A stretch of 64,000 nucleotides of DNA from CAXSBR01 sp964252015 (GTDB taxonomy: Bacteria > Actinomycetota > Actinomycetes > Mycobacteriales > Jatrophihabitantaceae). Shown in pieces: positions 8,925 through 17,191 of this stretch. The stretch covers positions 62,001-126,000 of the forward strand of contig CAXULW010000006.1 of assembly GCA_964252015.1 (NCBI GenBank), in the 5' to 3' direction. The notes beneath the pieces were generated by a model. That model worked only from the letters and a program-made list of their open reading frames with translations, had not been told where the DNA came from and ran no database searches. The first letter of the stretch is position 1. Each line of letters starts with the position of its first letter. Position numbers and translations under genes: made by a program.

Positions 8925-8959
8925 TTCACTATGCCGCATTGACTTCACGAATAGTGGAA
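8925..8959. promoter_or_regulatory. inverted repeat in divergent decarboxylase/hydroxylase promoter region
   Basis: The 120-bp gap between the divergent decarboxylase and FAD hydroxylase genes contains TTCACTAT (8925-8932) and ATAGTGGAA (8951-8959), inverted and separated by 18 bases. None of the CTACCTAC-type operators is present here, so this module is probably controlled separately. The IclR-family regulator encoded in the operon at 12694-13575 is the natural candidate. The arms are short and one position is mismatched. Confidence 0.35.
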
Positions 8960-9008
8960 CCTATCGTCGGATTCGTCAAGGGCTAGTTGCGGCGAAAGAG
9001 GAGCGAGC

Positions 9009-10673
9009 GTGCAACGAGAGGGTCTGGGCACCGAGGGACCGGTCGCCGATGTCGCCGTGATCGGTTACGGGCCGACGGGCATGGCGATGGCGGGGCTGCT
9101 CGGCCAAGCGGGACACAACGTGCTGGTGCTGGAGCGCTACGCCGGGCTGTACAACCTGCCCCGCGCGGCGATCTTCGACGACGAGACGATGCGCACCTTG
9201 GACAAGCTCGGCATCGCCGAGCAGATGCTGCCCAAGCTGCACGTCCAGCGGAACTATGAGTGGGTCAACGCCGCCGGGCACCTGCTGATCGACCACTCCT
9301 TCGCCGAGAGAGGCCGTAGCGGGTGGGCGGAGTGGTACATGATGTACCAGCCCGAGCTCGAAGAAGCCCTCGACGGCGTGTGCCGCGCACTGCCGAATGT
9401 CGAGATCATCCACGGGGCAAAGGTCGTCGACCTCGAGCAGGACCTCGCCGGCGTCACCGTGCACGTCGAGGAGCTCGACGGCACCCGCCGCTCGGTGCGA
9501 TGCGCCTACGCGGTGGCGTGCGACGGCGGCAACAGCGTGGTTCGTCGCCACTTGGGCATCGGCGAGCACGACTACGGGTTCTCCGAACCGTGGATGGTCT
9601 GCGATTTCCGCCTCAACCACGCCGTGGAGCTCCCGTCGGCGCGCCAGGTCGGCGATCCCCAACGTCCGGTATCCATCATCTCGCTGGGGCCCCGGCACCA
9701 CCGGTTCAGTTTCATGCTCGACTCCGAGGCCGACTTTGCTGTCGCCTCCAATCCGGACCTGATCTGGGAACGGGTGGCCGACTACCTCGCACCCGCCGAC
9801 GCCGAACTCATCCGGGTGGCCACCTACACCTTCCGCTCACTGGTCGCCGACAGCTGGCGGGCCGGGCGGATCGTCCTGGCCGGCGACGCCGCCCATCAGA
9901 TGCCGCCCTTCCTGGGACAGGGAATGTGCTCGGGCATCCGCGACGCGCAGAACCTCGCGTTCAAGATCGACCTGTTGCTGCGGGGCCGTTGCGGCGCCGA
10001 CATCCTGGACACCTACCAAACCGAGCGCGAACCCCACGTGCGCGCCGTCGTCGAGAAGGGCATCGAGCTCGGGCGATTGCAGACCGTGCGCGACCCCGCG
10101 GCCGCCGCCGAACGCGACCGCCGGTTGCTGGCGGCGCGGGCCGAGGGACGGGACACCGGTTCGATGCGCTTCCCGGGCCTCGCCACCGGTTTCCTGTCGG
10201 CCCGCCCGAGCCCCGGCCGGGGTAGTCTCTCGATCCAGATCGACGTCGAGGACGCCGGCCGCTACGGCCGGTTCGACGATCTGATCGGGCGGGGCTTTTC
10301 GATGATCGTCACCGAGGACGTCTACTCGTCGCTGCGCGAGGACGGCACCGCCGATGCGTTGCGCGCGGCCGGCGTCCTGCTGACCGGTTTGACCCGACAC
10401 CCGGCCCGGACCGAGCGTGGTCGGGTGGTACTGGATGTCGACGGTGCCTACGATGCGTGGTTCGCCGAGCACGATGCGGTGGCCGTCGTCGTCCGGCCGG
10501 ACTTCTACGTCTATGGTTGCGCGGCCGACGTGCCGGGCGCCCACGACCTCGCCACCGAGTTGCTGGGCGACCTGGGCGACCTGGGCGCCGCCGGTCCGGC
10601 CCCTGGTCGTCGGACCTGGGCCGTGGCGCCGGCTGCGCAGGCCTTGCCGCTCGGATCGGGGGCCCAGGCGTGA
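9009..10673 (+). CDS. FAD-dependent aromatic hydroxylase (MhpA/resorcinol hydroxylase-like)
   Basis: Flavoprotein hydroxylase of 554 residues. VAVIGYGPTGMAMAGLL (about residues 15-31) is the FAD-binding motif, and GDAAHQMPPFLGQGMCSGIRD (about residues 295-315) is the second FAD motif typical of MhpA/PheA-type hydroxylases. The C-terminal part resembles the thioredoxin-like domain of phenol hydroxylases. It probably inserts oxygen into resorcinol to give hydroxyquinol, given the following maleylacetate reductase and intradiol dioxygenase. The GTG start has GAGGAG six bases upstream. The TGA overlaps the next GTG (GTGA), indicating translational coupling. Hydroxylation of another dihydroxybenzene is possible. 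Confidence 0.82.
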   Translation: MQREGLGTEGPVADVAVIGYGPTGMAMAGLLGQAGHNVLVLERYAGLYNLPRAAIFDDETMRTLDKLGIAEQMLPKLHVQRNYEWVNAAGHLLIDHSFAERGRSGWAEWYMMYQPELEEALDGVCRALPNVEIIHGAKVVDLEQDLAGVTVHVEELDGTRRSVRCAYAVACDGGNSVVRRHLGIGEHDYGFSEPWMVCDFRLNHAVELPSARQVGDPQRPVSIISLGPRHHRFSFMLDSEADFAVASNPDLIWERVADYLAPADAELIRVATYTFRSLVADSWRAGRIVLAGDAAHQMPPFLGQGMCSGIRDAQNLAFKIDLLLRGRCGADILDTYQTEREPHVRAVVEKGIELGRLQTVRDPAAAAERDRRLLAARAEGRDTGSMRFPGLATGFLSARPSPGRGSLSIQIDVEDAGRYGRFDDLIGRGFSMIVTEDVYSSLREDGTADALRAAGVLLTGLTRHPARTERGRVVLDVDGAYDAWFAEHDAVAVVVRPDFYVYGCAADVPGAHDLATELLGDLGDLGAAGPAPGRRTWAVAPAAQALPLGSGAQA

Positions 10674-11755
10674 AGGCTTTCAGTTACGACGCACTGCCCG
10701 GTCGGGTCGTCTTCGGCGCGGGCTGCAGCATGCGCGAACTCGGGCCGGAGCTGAGCCGCCTCGGCGCGCAGCGCGTCCTGCTCGTGGTCGCCGACCCCGA
10801 ACGCGCGATCGCGGATCGCCTCACCGCGCCGTTCCGCGACCTGATCGCCGCCACCTTCTCCGACGTGCGACAACATGTTCCGGAGGCGACCGTCGCGCAA
10901 GTATTGGCCGTGGCGCGAGCGGTGGACGCCGATGCCGTGCTGAGCATCGGCGGCGGGTCGACGACCGGCACCGCGAAGGCCGTGGCGCTGCACACCGCCC
11001 TGCCGATCGTCGCGGTGCCGACCACGTACGCGGGATCCGAAGTCACTCCGATCTGGGGCGCCACCGCCGAGGGACACAAGACCACCGGCCGCGACCTCGC
11101 GGTCCTGCCGAAGACTGTCCTCTACGACCCCGAGCTCACGCTCTCCCTGCCCGAGTCCATCACCGTGTCGAGCGCGCTGAACGCACTCGCGCACTGCATC
11201 GAGGCGCTCTACGCGCGCGGGGCCAACCCGATAACCAACCTGATCGCGGTCGAGGGCATTCGCGCCCTGGCCGCGGGCCTCGCCCCGGTCGTCACCGATC
11301 CGCACGACGGGGCCGCGCGCAGCGACCTCCTCTACGGCGCCTACCTCGCCGGCAGTGCTTTCGCTGCGGCCGGGTCGGGCCTGCACCACACCATCTGCCA
11401 TGTCCTCGGTGGCGCCTTCGACCTGCCGCACGCGCAAACCCACGCCGTCGTGCTGCCGCATGTGGCGGCGTTCAACGAGGCGGCCGTGCCGGACATGGGC
11501 CGGGCGGCGCAGGCCTTGGGCAGCGACTCCGTCGCCAGCGGGTTGGCCCGACTCGTCGCGGCGACCGGCGCACCGACCTCACTGCACGCGCTCGGGATGC
11601 CGGCGGACGGCGTGGACCAGGTGGTCTCCACCGTCATGGCGAAGGATCTATCCGGAAATCCACGACCCGTCAGCGAGGCCGACGTGCACCACATCCTGAC
11701 CGCCGCACTGACCGGACAGCAGCCGGTCGCCCCCACCTACTTAGCGATGCGGTGA
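10670..11755 (+). CDS. maleylacetate reductase
   Basis: Iron-containing alcohol dehydrogenase family protein of 361 residues. It has SIGGGSTTGTAKAVAL (NAD-binding), VPTTYAGSEVTPIWG, ALNALAHCIEALYARGANP and HHTICHVLGGAFDLPHAQTHA, all typical of maleylacetate reductases (TsdD/GraC/TcbF group). It reduces maleylacetate to 3-oxoadipate with NAD(P)H. The GTG start overlaps the hydroxylase stop; an open frame extends upstream through the hydroxylase gene but is a shadow. The hydroxyquinol dioxygenase follows five bases downstream and would provide the substrate. Confidence 0.88.
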   Translation: MKAFSYDALPGRVVFGAGCSMRELGPELSRLGAQRVLLVVADPERAIADRLTAPFRDLIAATFSDVRQHVPEATVAQVLAVARAVDADAVLSIGGGSTTGTAKAVALHTALPIVAVPTTYAGSEVTPIWGATAEGHKTTGRDLAVLPKTVLYDPELTLSLPESITVSSALNALAHCIEALYARGANPITNLIAVEGIRALAAGLAPVVTDPHDGAARSDLLYGAYLAGSAFAAAGSGLHHTICHVLGGAFDLPHAQTHAVVLPHVAAFNEAAVPDMGRAAQALGSDSVASGLARLVAATGAPTSLHALGMPADGVDQVVSTVMAKDLSGNPRPVSEADVHHILTAALTGQQPVAPTYLAMR

Positions 11756-11759
11756 CGCC

Positions 11760-12704
11760 ATGACGATCGACGTGAAACCCACACCAGCCAGCACCACCTA
11801 CTCAGCGGACCCCGTGCTCACGCAACGTGTGCTCGACAGTTTCGACGACACCGTGTCGCCGCGGTGCCGCGAGATCCTGCGCAGCCTGGTCACGCACCTG
11901 CACGCATTCGCCAGCGACATCGCGATCACCGAGGACGAGTGGGCCTACGCGATCGAGTTCGTCACCCGGCTCGGCCAGATCAGCGACGACAAGCGGCAGG
12001 AAACGATCCTGTTGTCCGACGTGCTAGGCCTGTCGATGCTGACCATCGGCATCAACCACCCGGTGGCGCCACCGGTGACCGAGTCGACGGTCTTCGGGCC
12101 CTTCTTCGTCGAGGACTCCCCCGGTTTCAGCAACGGCGAAGACATCTCCGGCGGCGCCAGCGGTCAGCCGTGCTTCTACTCCGGCACGGTCACCGGCGTC
12201 GATGGGCGGCCGATCCCGGACGCACTGATCGAGATCTGGCACTCGGACGAGGACGGTAATTACGACGTCCAGTACGCCGACAACGAGGCGGCGCAAGGCC
12301 GTGGGCATCTGAGCACCGATGCCGACGGGCGTTACTGGTTCTCCTCGGTCCTGCCCGAGCCCTACCCCATTCCGCAGGACGGCCCGGTCGGCGACCTGCT
12401 GGCCGCCGCTCGGCGCAGCCCCATGCGACCGGCGCATGTGCACTTCATGATCTCCGCCCCGGGCTTTGCGACTCTGGTCACACACGTCTTTCGCGACGGT
12501 GATCCCTACCTCGGCAATGACGCGGTGTTCGGGGAAAAGGCATCGCTCATCCGCACGTTCGAGGCGCACGCGGCAGGACCGGCACCAGACGGGCGGGCGT
12601 TGGATCATTTCTTCACCATGCGCTACGACTTCGTCCTACAACCCACGGCGGCGGCGGCCCCGGGGCCGGTTGCCTCGCGCCTAGGATCGCCCGATGAAGA
12701 CTGA
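11760..12704 (+). CDS. hydroxyquinol 1,2-dioxygenase (intradiol dioxygenase)
   Basis: Intradiol ring-cleavage dioxygenase of 314 residues. An N-terminal helical dimerisation domain (about residues 20-100) precedes VTESTVFGPFFVEDSP and the catalytic domain. Iron ligands are visible as Tyr in NYDVQY, Tyr in LPEPYPIP, and two His in RPAHVHF. GRPIPDALIEIWHSDEDGNYD is the family signature. It opens hydroxyquinol between the hydroxyls to maleylacetate. Linkage to maleylacetate reductase favours hydroxyquinol over catechol, since catechol cleavage gives muconate and would need other genes. The last 11 bases overlap the IclR gene. Confidence 0.87.
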   Translation: MTIDVKPTPASTTYSADPVLTQRVLDSFDDTVSPRCREILRSLVTHLHAFASDIAITEDEWAYAIEFVTRLGQISDDKRQETILLSDVLGLSMLTIGINHPVAPPVTESTVFGPFFVEDSPGFSNGEDISGGASGQPCFYSGTVTGVDGRPIPDALIEIWHSDEDGNYDVQYADNEAAQGRGHLSTDADGRYWFSSVLPEPYPIPQDGPVGDLLAAARRSPMRPAHVHFMISAPGFATLVTHVFRDGDPYLGNDAVFGEKASLIRTFEAHAAGPAPDGRALDHFFTMRYDFVLQPTAAAAPGPVASRLGSPDED

Positions 12705-13575
12705 GGTGATCGGCCACGCCCACCGCGTCCCCGTTTCCGTCGCGCACAACGATCGCGATGTCCCCGAGAGTGCCCGGGACCATGGCGCGGACGACGGTCG
12801 TCAGGGTATTCAGTCGGTCGAGATCGCGATGAGGGTGTTGCTCACCCTTGAAGAGGGCGGTGGTCCGCTGAGCCTGACCCAGGTGGCCTCGGCCAGCGGT
12901 ATGCAGCCCAGCAAGGTGCACCGGTACCTGGTCAGTCTGAGTCGCGTCGGTCTCGTCGCGCAGTCGCCGACATCGGGGCGCTACGACCTCGGCCCCTCGT
13001 TGCGGCGCCTGGGCGCCGATGCGTTGCGACGCATGGACGAGGCCGGCATCGCTTCGGATCACCTGCCCTCTCTGCGGGACCGCACGGGACATGCGGTCAA
13101 CCTGGCGGTGTGGGGCGACAACGGCCCGGTGATCGTTCGATGGGACTACGGCGCCTACGCGTTGCCGATCACGGTGCGGGTCGGGTCGACACTGCCCCTG
13201 CTGGCGTCGTCCGTCGGCCGCGTCTACCTCACCTATCTACCCCAGACGCTGATCCGTCCGGTGCTGCGCGCACAGAGCCCGGAAGTCGCCAGAGCCGATC
13301 CACGCATCATCGACGAGATCACCGCGACGGTGCGCCGCGACGGCTACGCGACCACCGCGGGCGGAGTCATTCCCGGCATATACTCCGTGGCTGCTCCCGT
13401 GTTCACCACCGGGGACCAACTGCCGCTGGCGGTGTCCATCGCGCTGCCCGAGCGGCTGGCGGACGCGGCGCTACTGCAGTCGGTGACGGCGACCCTGCTC
13501 GAGACCACAAGCGCGATGTCGGCCGACATCGGCTACTCAGGACCCAAGAACACCGAACCGAGGAAATCCCCATGA
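12694..13575 (+). CDS. IclR family transcriptional regulator
   Basis: Regulator of 293 residues. A winged helix at about residues 40-105 (SVEIAMRVLLTLEEGGGPLSLTQVASASGMQPSKVHRYL) is followed by an IclR-type effector domain with VGSTLPLLASSVGRVYLTYLP. The N-terminal 38 residues are non-conserved. It is embedded in the hydroxyquinol operon, overlapping the dioxygenase gene before it and, by ATGA, the VOC gene after it. It probably senses resorcinol, hydroxyquinol or a related aromatic and controls this operon and the divergent decarboxylase. The inverted repeat at 8925-8959 is a candidate target (inference). Confidence 0.85.
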   Translation: MKTEVIGHAHRVPVSVAHNDRDVPESARDHGADDGRQGIQSVEIAMRVLLTLEEGGGPLSLTQVASASGMQPSKVHRYLVSLSRVGLVAQSPTSGRYDLGPSLRRLGADALRRMDEAGIASDHLPSLRDRTGHAVNLAVWGDNGPVIVRWDYGAYALPITVRVGSTLPLLASSVGRVYLTYLPQTLIRPVLRAQSPEVARADPRIIDEITATVRRDGYATTAGGVIPGIYSVAAPVFTTGDQLPLAVSIALPERLADAALLQSVTATLLETTSAMSADIGYSGPKNTEPRKSP

Positions 13576-14507
13576 TGAGAGTCAGTGGACTACTGCACTA
13601 CGGCCTGCAGGTGCCCGACCTGCGCATCGCCTCGAAGTTCTACGGCACCTTCGGCCTCGACGTGAGCGAACGTTCCACGTCGCTGGCCATTCGCTGCCTG
13701 GGACGCGACCAGGACCAAACCGTGCTGGTCGAAGGGCCGGACAAGCGGCTGCACCACGTCAGCTTCGCCATCAAGCCGGGATCGGCGCCCGAGTGGCAGC
13801 GCCATCTCGAGGCCCAGGGCATCGAGCTGTTCGACGGGCCCGGCGGGGACATCGCCGGGGGGCTCTGGTTCGCCGACCAGGACAACAATCTGGTCAACCT
13901 GCTCGAACGCGAACTGGCCGAACCTCGCGCCGTGGACACCATCCCGGTGAACCTGGCCGGCAACTACCAGCGCGTTGACCGGGCCCGTTGGCTCGACTGC
14001 GACGCACCCGCCGTGCCGCGCCGGCTCGGCCACATGCTCATCTTCACGACCGACAACCTGCGCGCCGAGAAGTTCTATGGCGCCGCGCTCGGGCTGAAGC
14101 TGTCCGACCGGGTGCCGGGCAAGGCCAGCTTCATGAACTGCGGCCCCGGCGATCACCACATCTTCGGCTTCATCCAAAGCAGCCACCCGGGGCTGCACCA
14201 CTCCAGCTGGGAGGTCGAAACGTTCGACCAGTTGGCGATCGGCGCGCAGACCATGGCGGAAAGCGGCCACCGCGTGGGCTGGGGCCTCGGGCGCCACACC
14301 CTCGGATCAAACTTGTTCCACTACATCCGCGACCCGTGGGGCAGCTGGATCGAGTACTTCACCGACATCGACCAGATCACCGAGAATTGGCAGGCGCGCA
14401 CCGACTGGACGGCTCCCCCCGCCGTCTGGTGCCCGATGATGCCCGATGACTTCCTGCAGAACCAGGAAGACAAACGGGACCTCTCGATCGCCGCTACGCG
14501 CCGGTAA
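13572..14507 (+). CDS. VOC superfamily extradiol dioxygenase (type I), paralogue 1
   Basis: Protein of 311 residues with two vicinal-oxygen-chelate modules (about 5-120 and 148-270), the layout of two-domain type I extradiol dioxygenases. The C-terminal module keeps the metal triad: His154 (RLGHMLIF), His210 (LHHSSWEV) and Glu261 (WIEYF). It should cleave a catechol-type ring next to the hydroxyls, or catalyse a related metal-dependent reaction. An extradiol enzyme directly behind an intradiol hydroxyquinol operon is unusual and suggests a second ring substrate. It is the most divergent of the three such proteins in this island (others at 21423 and 29671). Substrate unknown. Confidence 0.78.
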   Translation: MMRVSGLLHYGLQVPDLRIASKFYGTFGLDVSERSTSLAIRCLGRDQDQTVLVEGPDKRLHHVSFAIKPGSAPEWQRHLEAQGIELFDGPGGDIAGGLWFADQDNNLVNLLERELAEPRAVDTIPVNLAGNYQRVDRARWLDCDAPAVPRRLGHMLIFTTDNLRAEKFYGAALGLKLSDRVPGKASFMNCGPGDHHIFGFIQSSHPGLHHSSWEVETFDQLAIGAQTMAESGHRVGWGLGRHTLGSNLFHYIRDPWGSWIEYFTDIDQITENWQARTDWTAPPAVWCPMMPDDFLQNQEDKRDLSIAATRR

Positions 14508-14538
14508 CCGGCGGTGGTACGCGCGGGACGGTAGCGCC

Positions 14539-14554
14539 GGCCGCGAGCGCGGCC
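14539..14554. terminator. stem-loop between convergent genes
   Basis: GGCCGC-GAGC-GCGGCC forms a perfect 6-bp GC stem with a 4-base loop. It lies between the 3' ends of the VOC dioxygenase gene (plus) and the crotonase gene (minus). There is no T-run, so it is at best a weak bidirectional terminator. Confidence 0.35.
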
Positions 14555-14558
14555 ATGA

Positions 14559-15308
14559 TCACGCCCGGGCACGGGCCAGGAACGCCGCCATGTTCGTCTG
14601 TGCTTCACCCGAGGCGAACAGCCGGGCCGACGTCTCCACCGCCTGCTGGCCCTGCGCCGCGATCGCGGCGCGAGCCGAGGCGGTGGTCAGACGCTTGGTC
14701 GCCTGCAGCCCCTGCCGTGAAGACTGGCGCAGCTCGTCGAGAACGGCGGCAAGCGCGACGGCCGTGTCGGGTGCGGCCACCGCGACCAGACCCATCCGCT
14801 GGGCCGCGTCGGCATCGAACGGGCGGCCGGTGAGCAGGTGCAGGCTCGCGCCGGCAGCCGACATCTTCGGCAGCACGGTCAACGCGGCGACCGCGGGCGC
14901 CAGCCCCAACCGGGCTTCGGTGAACGCGAATCCGGCGTCGGGCCCGGCGATGACCATGTCACAGGCGCCGATCAGCCCCATACCGCCGGCCCGCACCTGA
15001 CCGTCCACCTGAGCCACGACCGGCACGGCGGCCGACAGGATGGATTGGAGGAGCGAGAGCAGGCGGGTCGCGCCGCCGAGCATGCCGTGCTCGCGCGCCT
15101 CGCTCAGGTCCAGACCGGAGCAGAACGTGGATCCGCGATGGGTGAGCACCACTGCTCGCACGTCGGTGTCGCGCTGGGCCTGCGCCAGGCCGGCCTGGAC
15201 CGCGTCGACGAGCGCCGGGGTGAGGGCGTTGCGCTTCGCGGTGCCACGTAGACAGATCGTGACCACTCGGTCCGTCGTCGAGATCTCCACCGGACCATCG
15301 GTATCCAC
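14559..15308 (-). CDS. enoyl-CoA hydratase/isomerase (crotonase) family protein
   Basis: Crotonase-fold protein of 249 residues. Early in the chain, LRGTAKRNALTPALVDAV and STFCSGLDLSEAREHG form the first half of the oxyanion pocket, and VDGQVRAGGMGLIGACDMVIAG (about residues 100-121) forms the second. It hydrates or isomerises an enoyl-CoA, or acts as a ring-opening hydrolase. The GTG start at 15308 has AAAGGAG upstream; the open frame continues to a weaker TTG at 15329. It is divergent from the aryl acid ligase, with operator copy 2 between them, so it probably acts on a CoA ester made by that ligase. Confidence 0.82.
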   Translation of the reverse strand: MDTDGPVEISTTDRVVTICLRGTAKRNALTPALVDAVQAGLAQAQRDTDVRAVVLTHRGSTFCSGLDLSEAREHGMLGGATRLLSLLQSILSAAVPVVAQVDGQVRAGGMGLIGACDMVIAGPDAGFAFTEARLGLAPAVAALTVLPKMSAAGASLHLLTGRPFDADAAQRMGLVAVAAPDTAVALAAVLDELRQSSRQGLQATKRLTTASARAAIAAQGQQAVETSARLFASGEAQTNMAAFLARARA

Positions 15309-15358
15309 AGGTGCTCCTTTACCGCGCAAACCGAGAAACCACCGGATTCGACGGTGTG

Positions 15359-15378
15359 CTACCGACTCTAGTAGGTAG
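15359..15378. promoter_or_regulatory. palindromic operator, copy 2 (divergent crotonase/ligase)
   Basis: CTACCGACTCTAGTAGGTAG aligns base for base with copy 1, with four differences, one in the left arm. It lies 34 bp before the ligase ATG and 50 bp before the divergent crotonase GTG, so one site could control both. The right arm runs into TAGTAT, a possible -10 element for the ligase. Confidence 0.7.
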
Positions 15379-15412
15379 TATCAACCGAGCCAACATCGAC
15401 GAAGGGGCATCA

Positions 15413-17083
15413 ATGAGGCTGGCCGGCGTCACACCATTCCCACCGGAGTACGCAGCGCGGTACCGCGCGAAAGGGTACTGGGAGGATCGACCGCTGATCG
15501 AGCATTACCTGGACGCCTTCGAACGCTACGGCGACCGGGTGGCTCTCGTCGATGACCACGAGTCGTTGACCTACGCCGAGTTGGCCCACCGGGCCGAAAC
15601 CGTGGCCCGCGCGCTCGTAGATCTCGGCCTGCGCCCGTTGGACCGGGTCGTGGTGCAACTTCCGAATACGGTGCTGTTCGCCTCGTTCTACATTGCGCTG
15701 CAGCACATCGGCGCGATCCCGATCATGGCCCTGCCGTCGCATCGCTACCGCGAGGTCGAGCAGTTCGTGCGGCTGTCGGGCGCCGTCGCGCTCGCGTCAC
15801 CAGCCGCGGCCAAGGACGCGGACTTCGTCTCCATCTTCGAACGCATCGCGCAGGACCAGCCGTCCTTGCGGTTGCACATCACCCAGGACGCGCCCGCCGA
15901 GTGGACCGGGATTCGCCTCGAGACGTTGCACCAGGTCGAGCCGGTTACGCCCGCCTCCCGGCTGGCGGAGCTGCGCCGCACGATCGATCCCGAGGACCCC
16001 GCCGTATTCCAGCTCTCCGGGGGTACCACCGGCATACCCAAGCTGATTCCACGCAGCCACAACGACTACGCCTACAACTCGAAGGTCGCCGTCTCGGTCT
16101 GCGATGTTCGCGACGGCGACGTGCTGCTCGACGTGCTACCGATCTCGCACAACCTGCCGTTGGCCTGCCCGGGCATGCAGGGTTTCCTGTTCGCCGGTGC
16201 GACGGTGGCCATGAGCACATCGACGAACGCAGTCAACCTGTTCCAACGGATCGAGCGCGATCGGGCGACACACATCCACGTCGTACCCGCGCTTCTCATC
16301 AAGCTGATCAACGACGGATCGGCCGCCAACTTCGACCTGACGACGATGCGGGTCATCCAGAGCGGCGGTCAGCGGTTGCAGCCCGAGACCCGTTCCCGAG
16401 CCCAACGGATCTTCGCCCAGGCCACCGTCCAGGAGAACTTCGGCATGGCCGAAGGACTGATCATGTTCGTCCGGCTCGACGATCCGCTCGACGTTCGGTT
16501 GGAGACGGTCGGGCGGCCGATCTGCGCGGACGACGAGGTACGCCTCGTCGATGAGCTCGGCGTCGACGTGCCGCCCGGCGAGATCGGCGAGATGTGGACG
16601 CGCGGCCCCTATACCCTGCGTGGCTATTTCGACGCACCGGAGCACAACGCGCACGCTTTCTCCCCCGACGGCTTCTACATGTCCGGCGACCTCATGTGGC
16701 AACACCCCAGCGGCAACTACGTCGTGGCCGGTCGCAAGAAGGATCTGATCAACCGCGGTGGCGAGAAGATTTCTGCCGAAGAAATCGAGAACCTGCTGCT
16801 GTCGCACCCGGCCGTACTGAACGCGGCCTGCGTACCGGTCGACGACGATGTTCTCGGCGAACGGATGTGCGCCTGCGTGGTGCTTCGGCCCAAGCAGTCG
16901 GTAACCCTCGCGGCGCTCAACGCGCACCTGCAGGCCTTCGAACTCGCCCGGCACAAACTCCCCGAATACCTGCGGGTGTACGCCGAGTTCCCGGTCTCGC
17001 CGGTCGGCAAGATTTCCAAGAAGCAGCTGGTGGCCGATCTGCGCGAGCAGCCGCCGTCGCGGGCCGTACCGGCGCACCGGTGA
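15413..17083 (+). CDS. aryl acid adenylate-forming ligase (2,3-dihydroxybenzoate-AMP ligase/EntE-like)
   Basis: ANL superfamily enzyme of 556 residues. The P-loop is LSGGTTGIPKLIPRSHNDY (about residue 205), followed by ISHNLPLACPGMQGFLF, NFGMAEGLIMF, the hinge region YMSGDLMW...GRKKDLINRGGEKISAEE and the C-terminal lysine in GKISKKQL. The wording is very close to EntE/DhbE and salicylate ligases, which adenylate hydroxybenzoic acids. No carrier protein or NRPS gene is present, so it more likely makes an aryl-CoA for degradation. Start at 15413 after GAAGGGGC; the upstream in-frame codons include the operator and are not coding. Crotonase and SDR neighbours fit a CoA-dependent route. Confidence 0.83.
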   Translation: MRLAGVTPFPPEYAARYRAKGYWEDRPLIEHYLDAFERYGDRVALVDDHESLTYAELAHRAETVARALVDLGLRPLDRVVVQLPNTVLFASFYIALQHIGAIPIMALPSHRYREVEQFVRLSGAVALASPAAAKDADFVSIFERIAQDQPSLRLHITQDAPAEWTGIRLETLHQVEPVTPASRLAELRRTIDPEDPAVFQLSGGTTGIPKLIPRSHNDYAYNSKVAVSVCDVRDGDVLLDVLPISHNLPLACPGMQGFLFAGATVAMSTSTNAVNLFQRIERDRATHIHVVPALLIKLINDGSAANFDLTTMRVIQSGGQRLQPETRSRAQRIFAQATVQENFGMAEGLIMFVRLDDPLDVRLETVGRPICADDEVRLVDELGVDVPPGEIGEMWTRGPYTLRGYFDAPEHNAHAFSPDGFYMSGDLMWQHPSGNYVVAGRKKDLINRGGEKISAEEIENLLLSHPAVLNAACVPVDDDVLGERMCACVVLRPKQSVTLAALNAHLQAFELARHKLPEYLRVYAEFPVSPVGKISKKQLVADLREQPPSRAVPAHR

Positions 17084-17143
17084 CGCCCACCGCAGGCGAC
17101 GCGCCGACCAGCCCGTTCCAGCCGTCGATCCGAAACGCGTCGG

Positions 17144-17163
17144 CAACCTACCGCGGTAGTATG
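17144..17163. promoter_or_regulatory. palindromic operator, copy 3 (TrmB-family gene)
   Basis: CAACCTACCGCGGTAGTATG matches copy 1 at 15 of 20 positions, with a perfect core ACCTACCGCGGTAG. It ends 28 bp before the GTG of the TrmB-family regulator. This placement suggests autoregulation and makes that protein the best candidate for the factor binding all five sites. Confidence 0.65.
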
Positions 17164-17191
17164 CATAGCTGACGAATGAGGAGGTCCCCCA

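Noticed and set aside
12694..13575. IclR protein as binder of the CTACCTAC palindromes
   Set aside because: Neither the IclR operon nor the divergent decarboxylase promoter carries the palindrome, whereas the TrmB gene does; considered less likely though not excluded.
15413..17083. Ligase as part of a siderophore (2,3-dihydroxybenzoate) biosynthesis cluster
   Set aside because: No isochorismate synthase, isochorismatase, NRPS or carrier protein is nearby, while degradation genes surround it.
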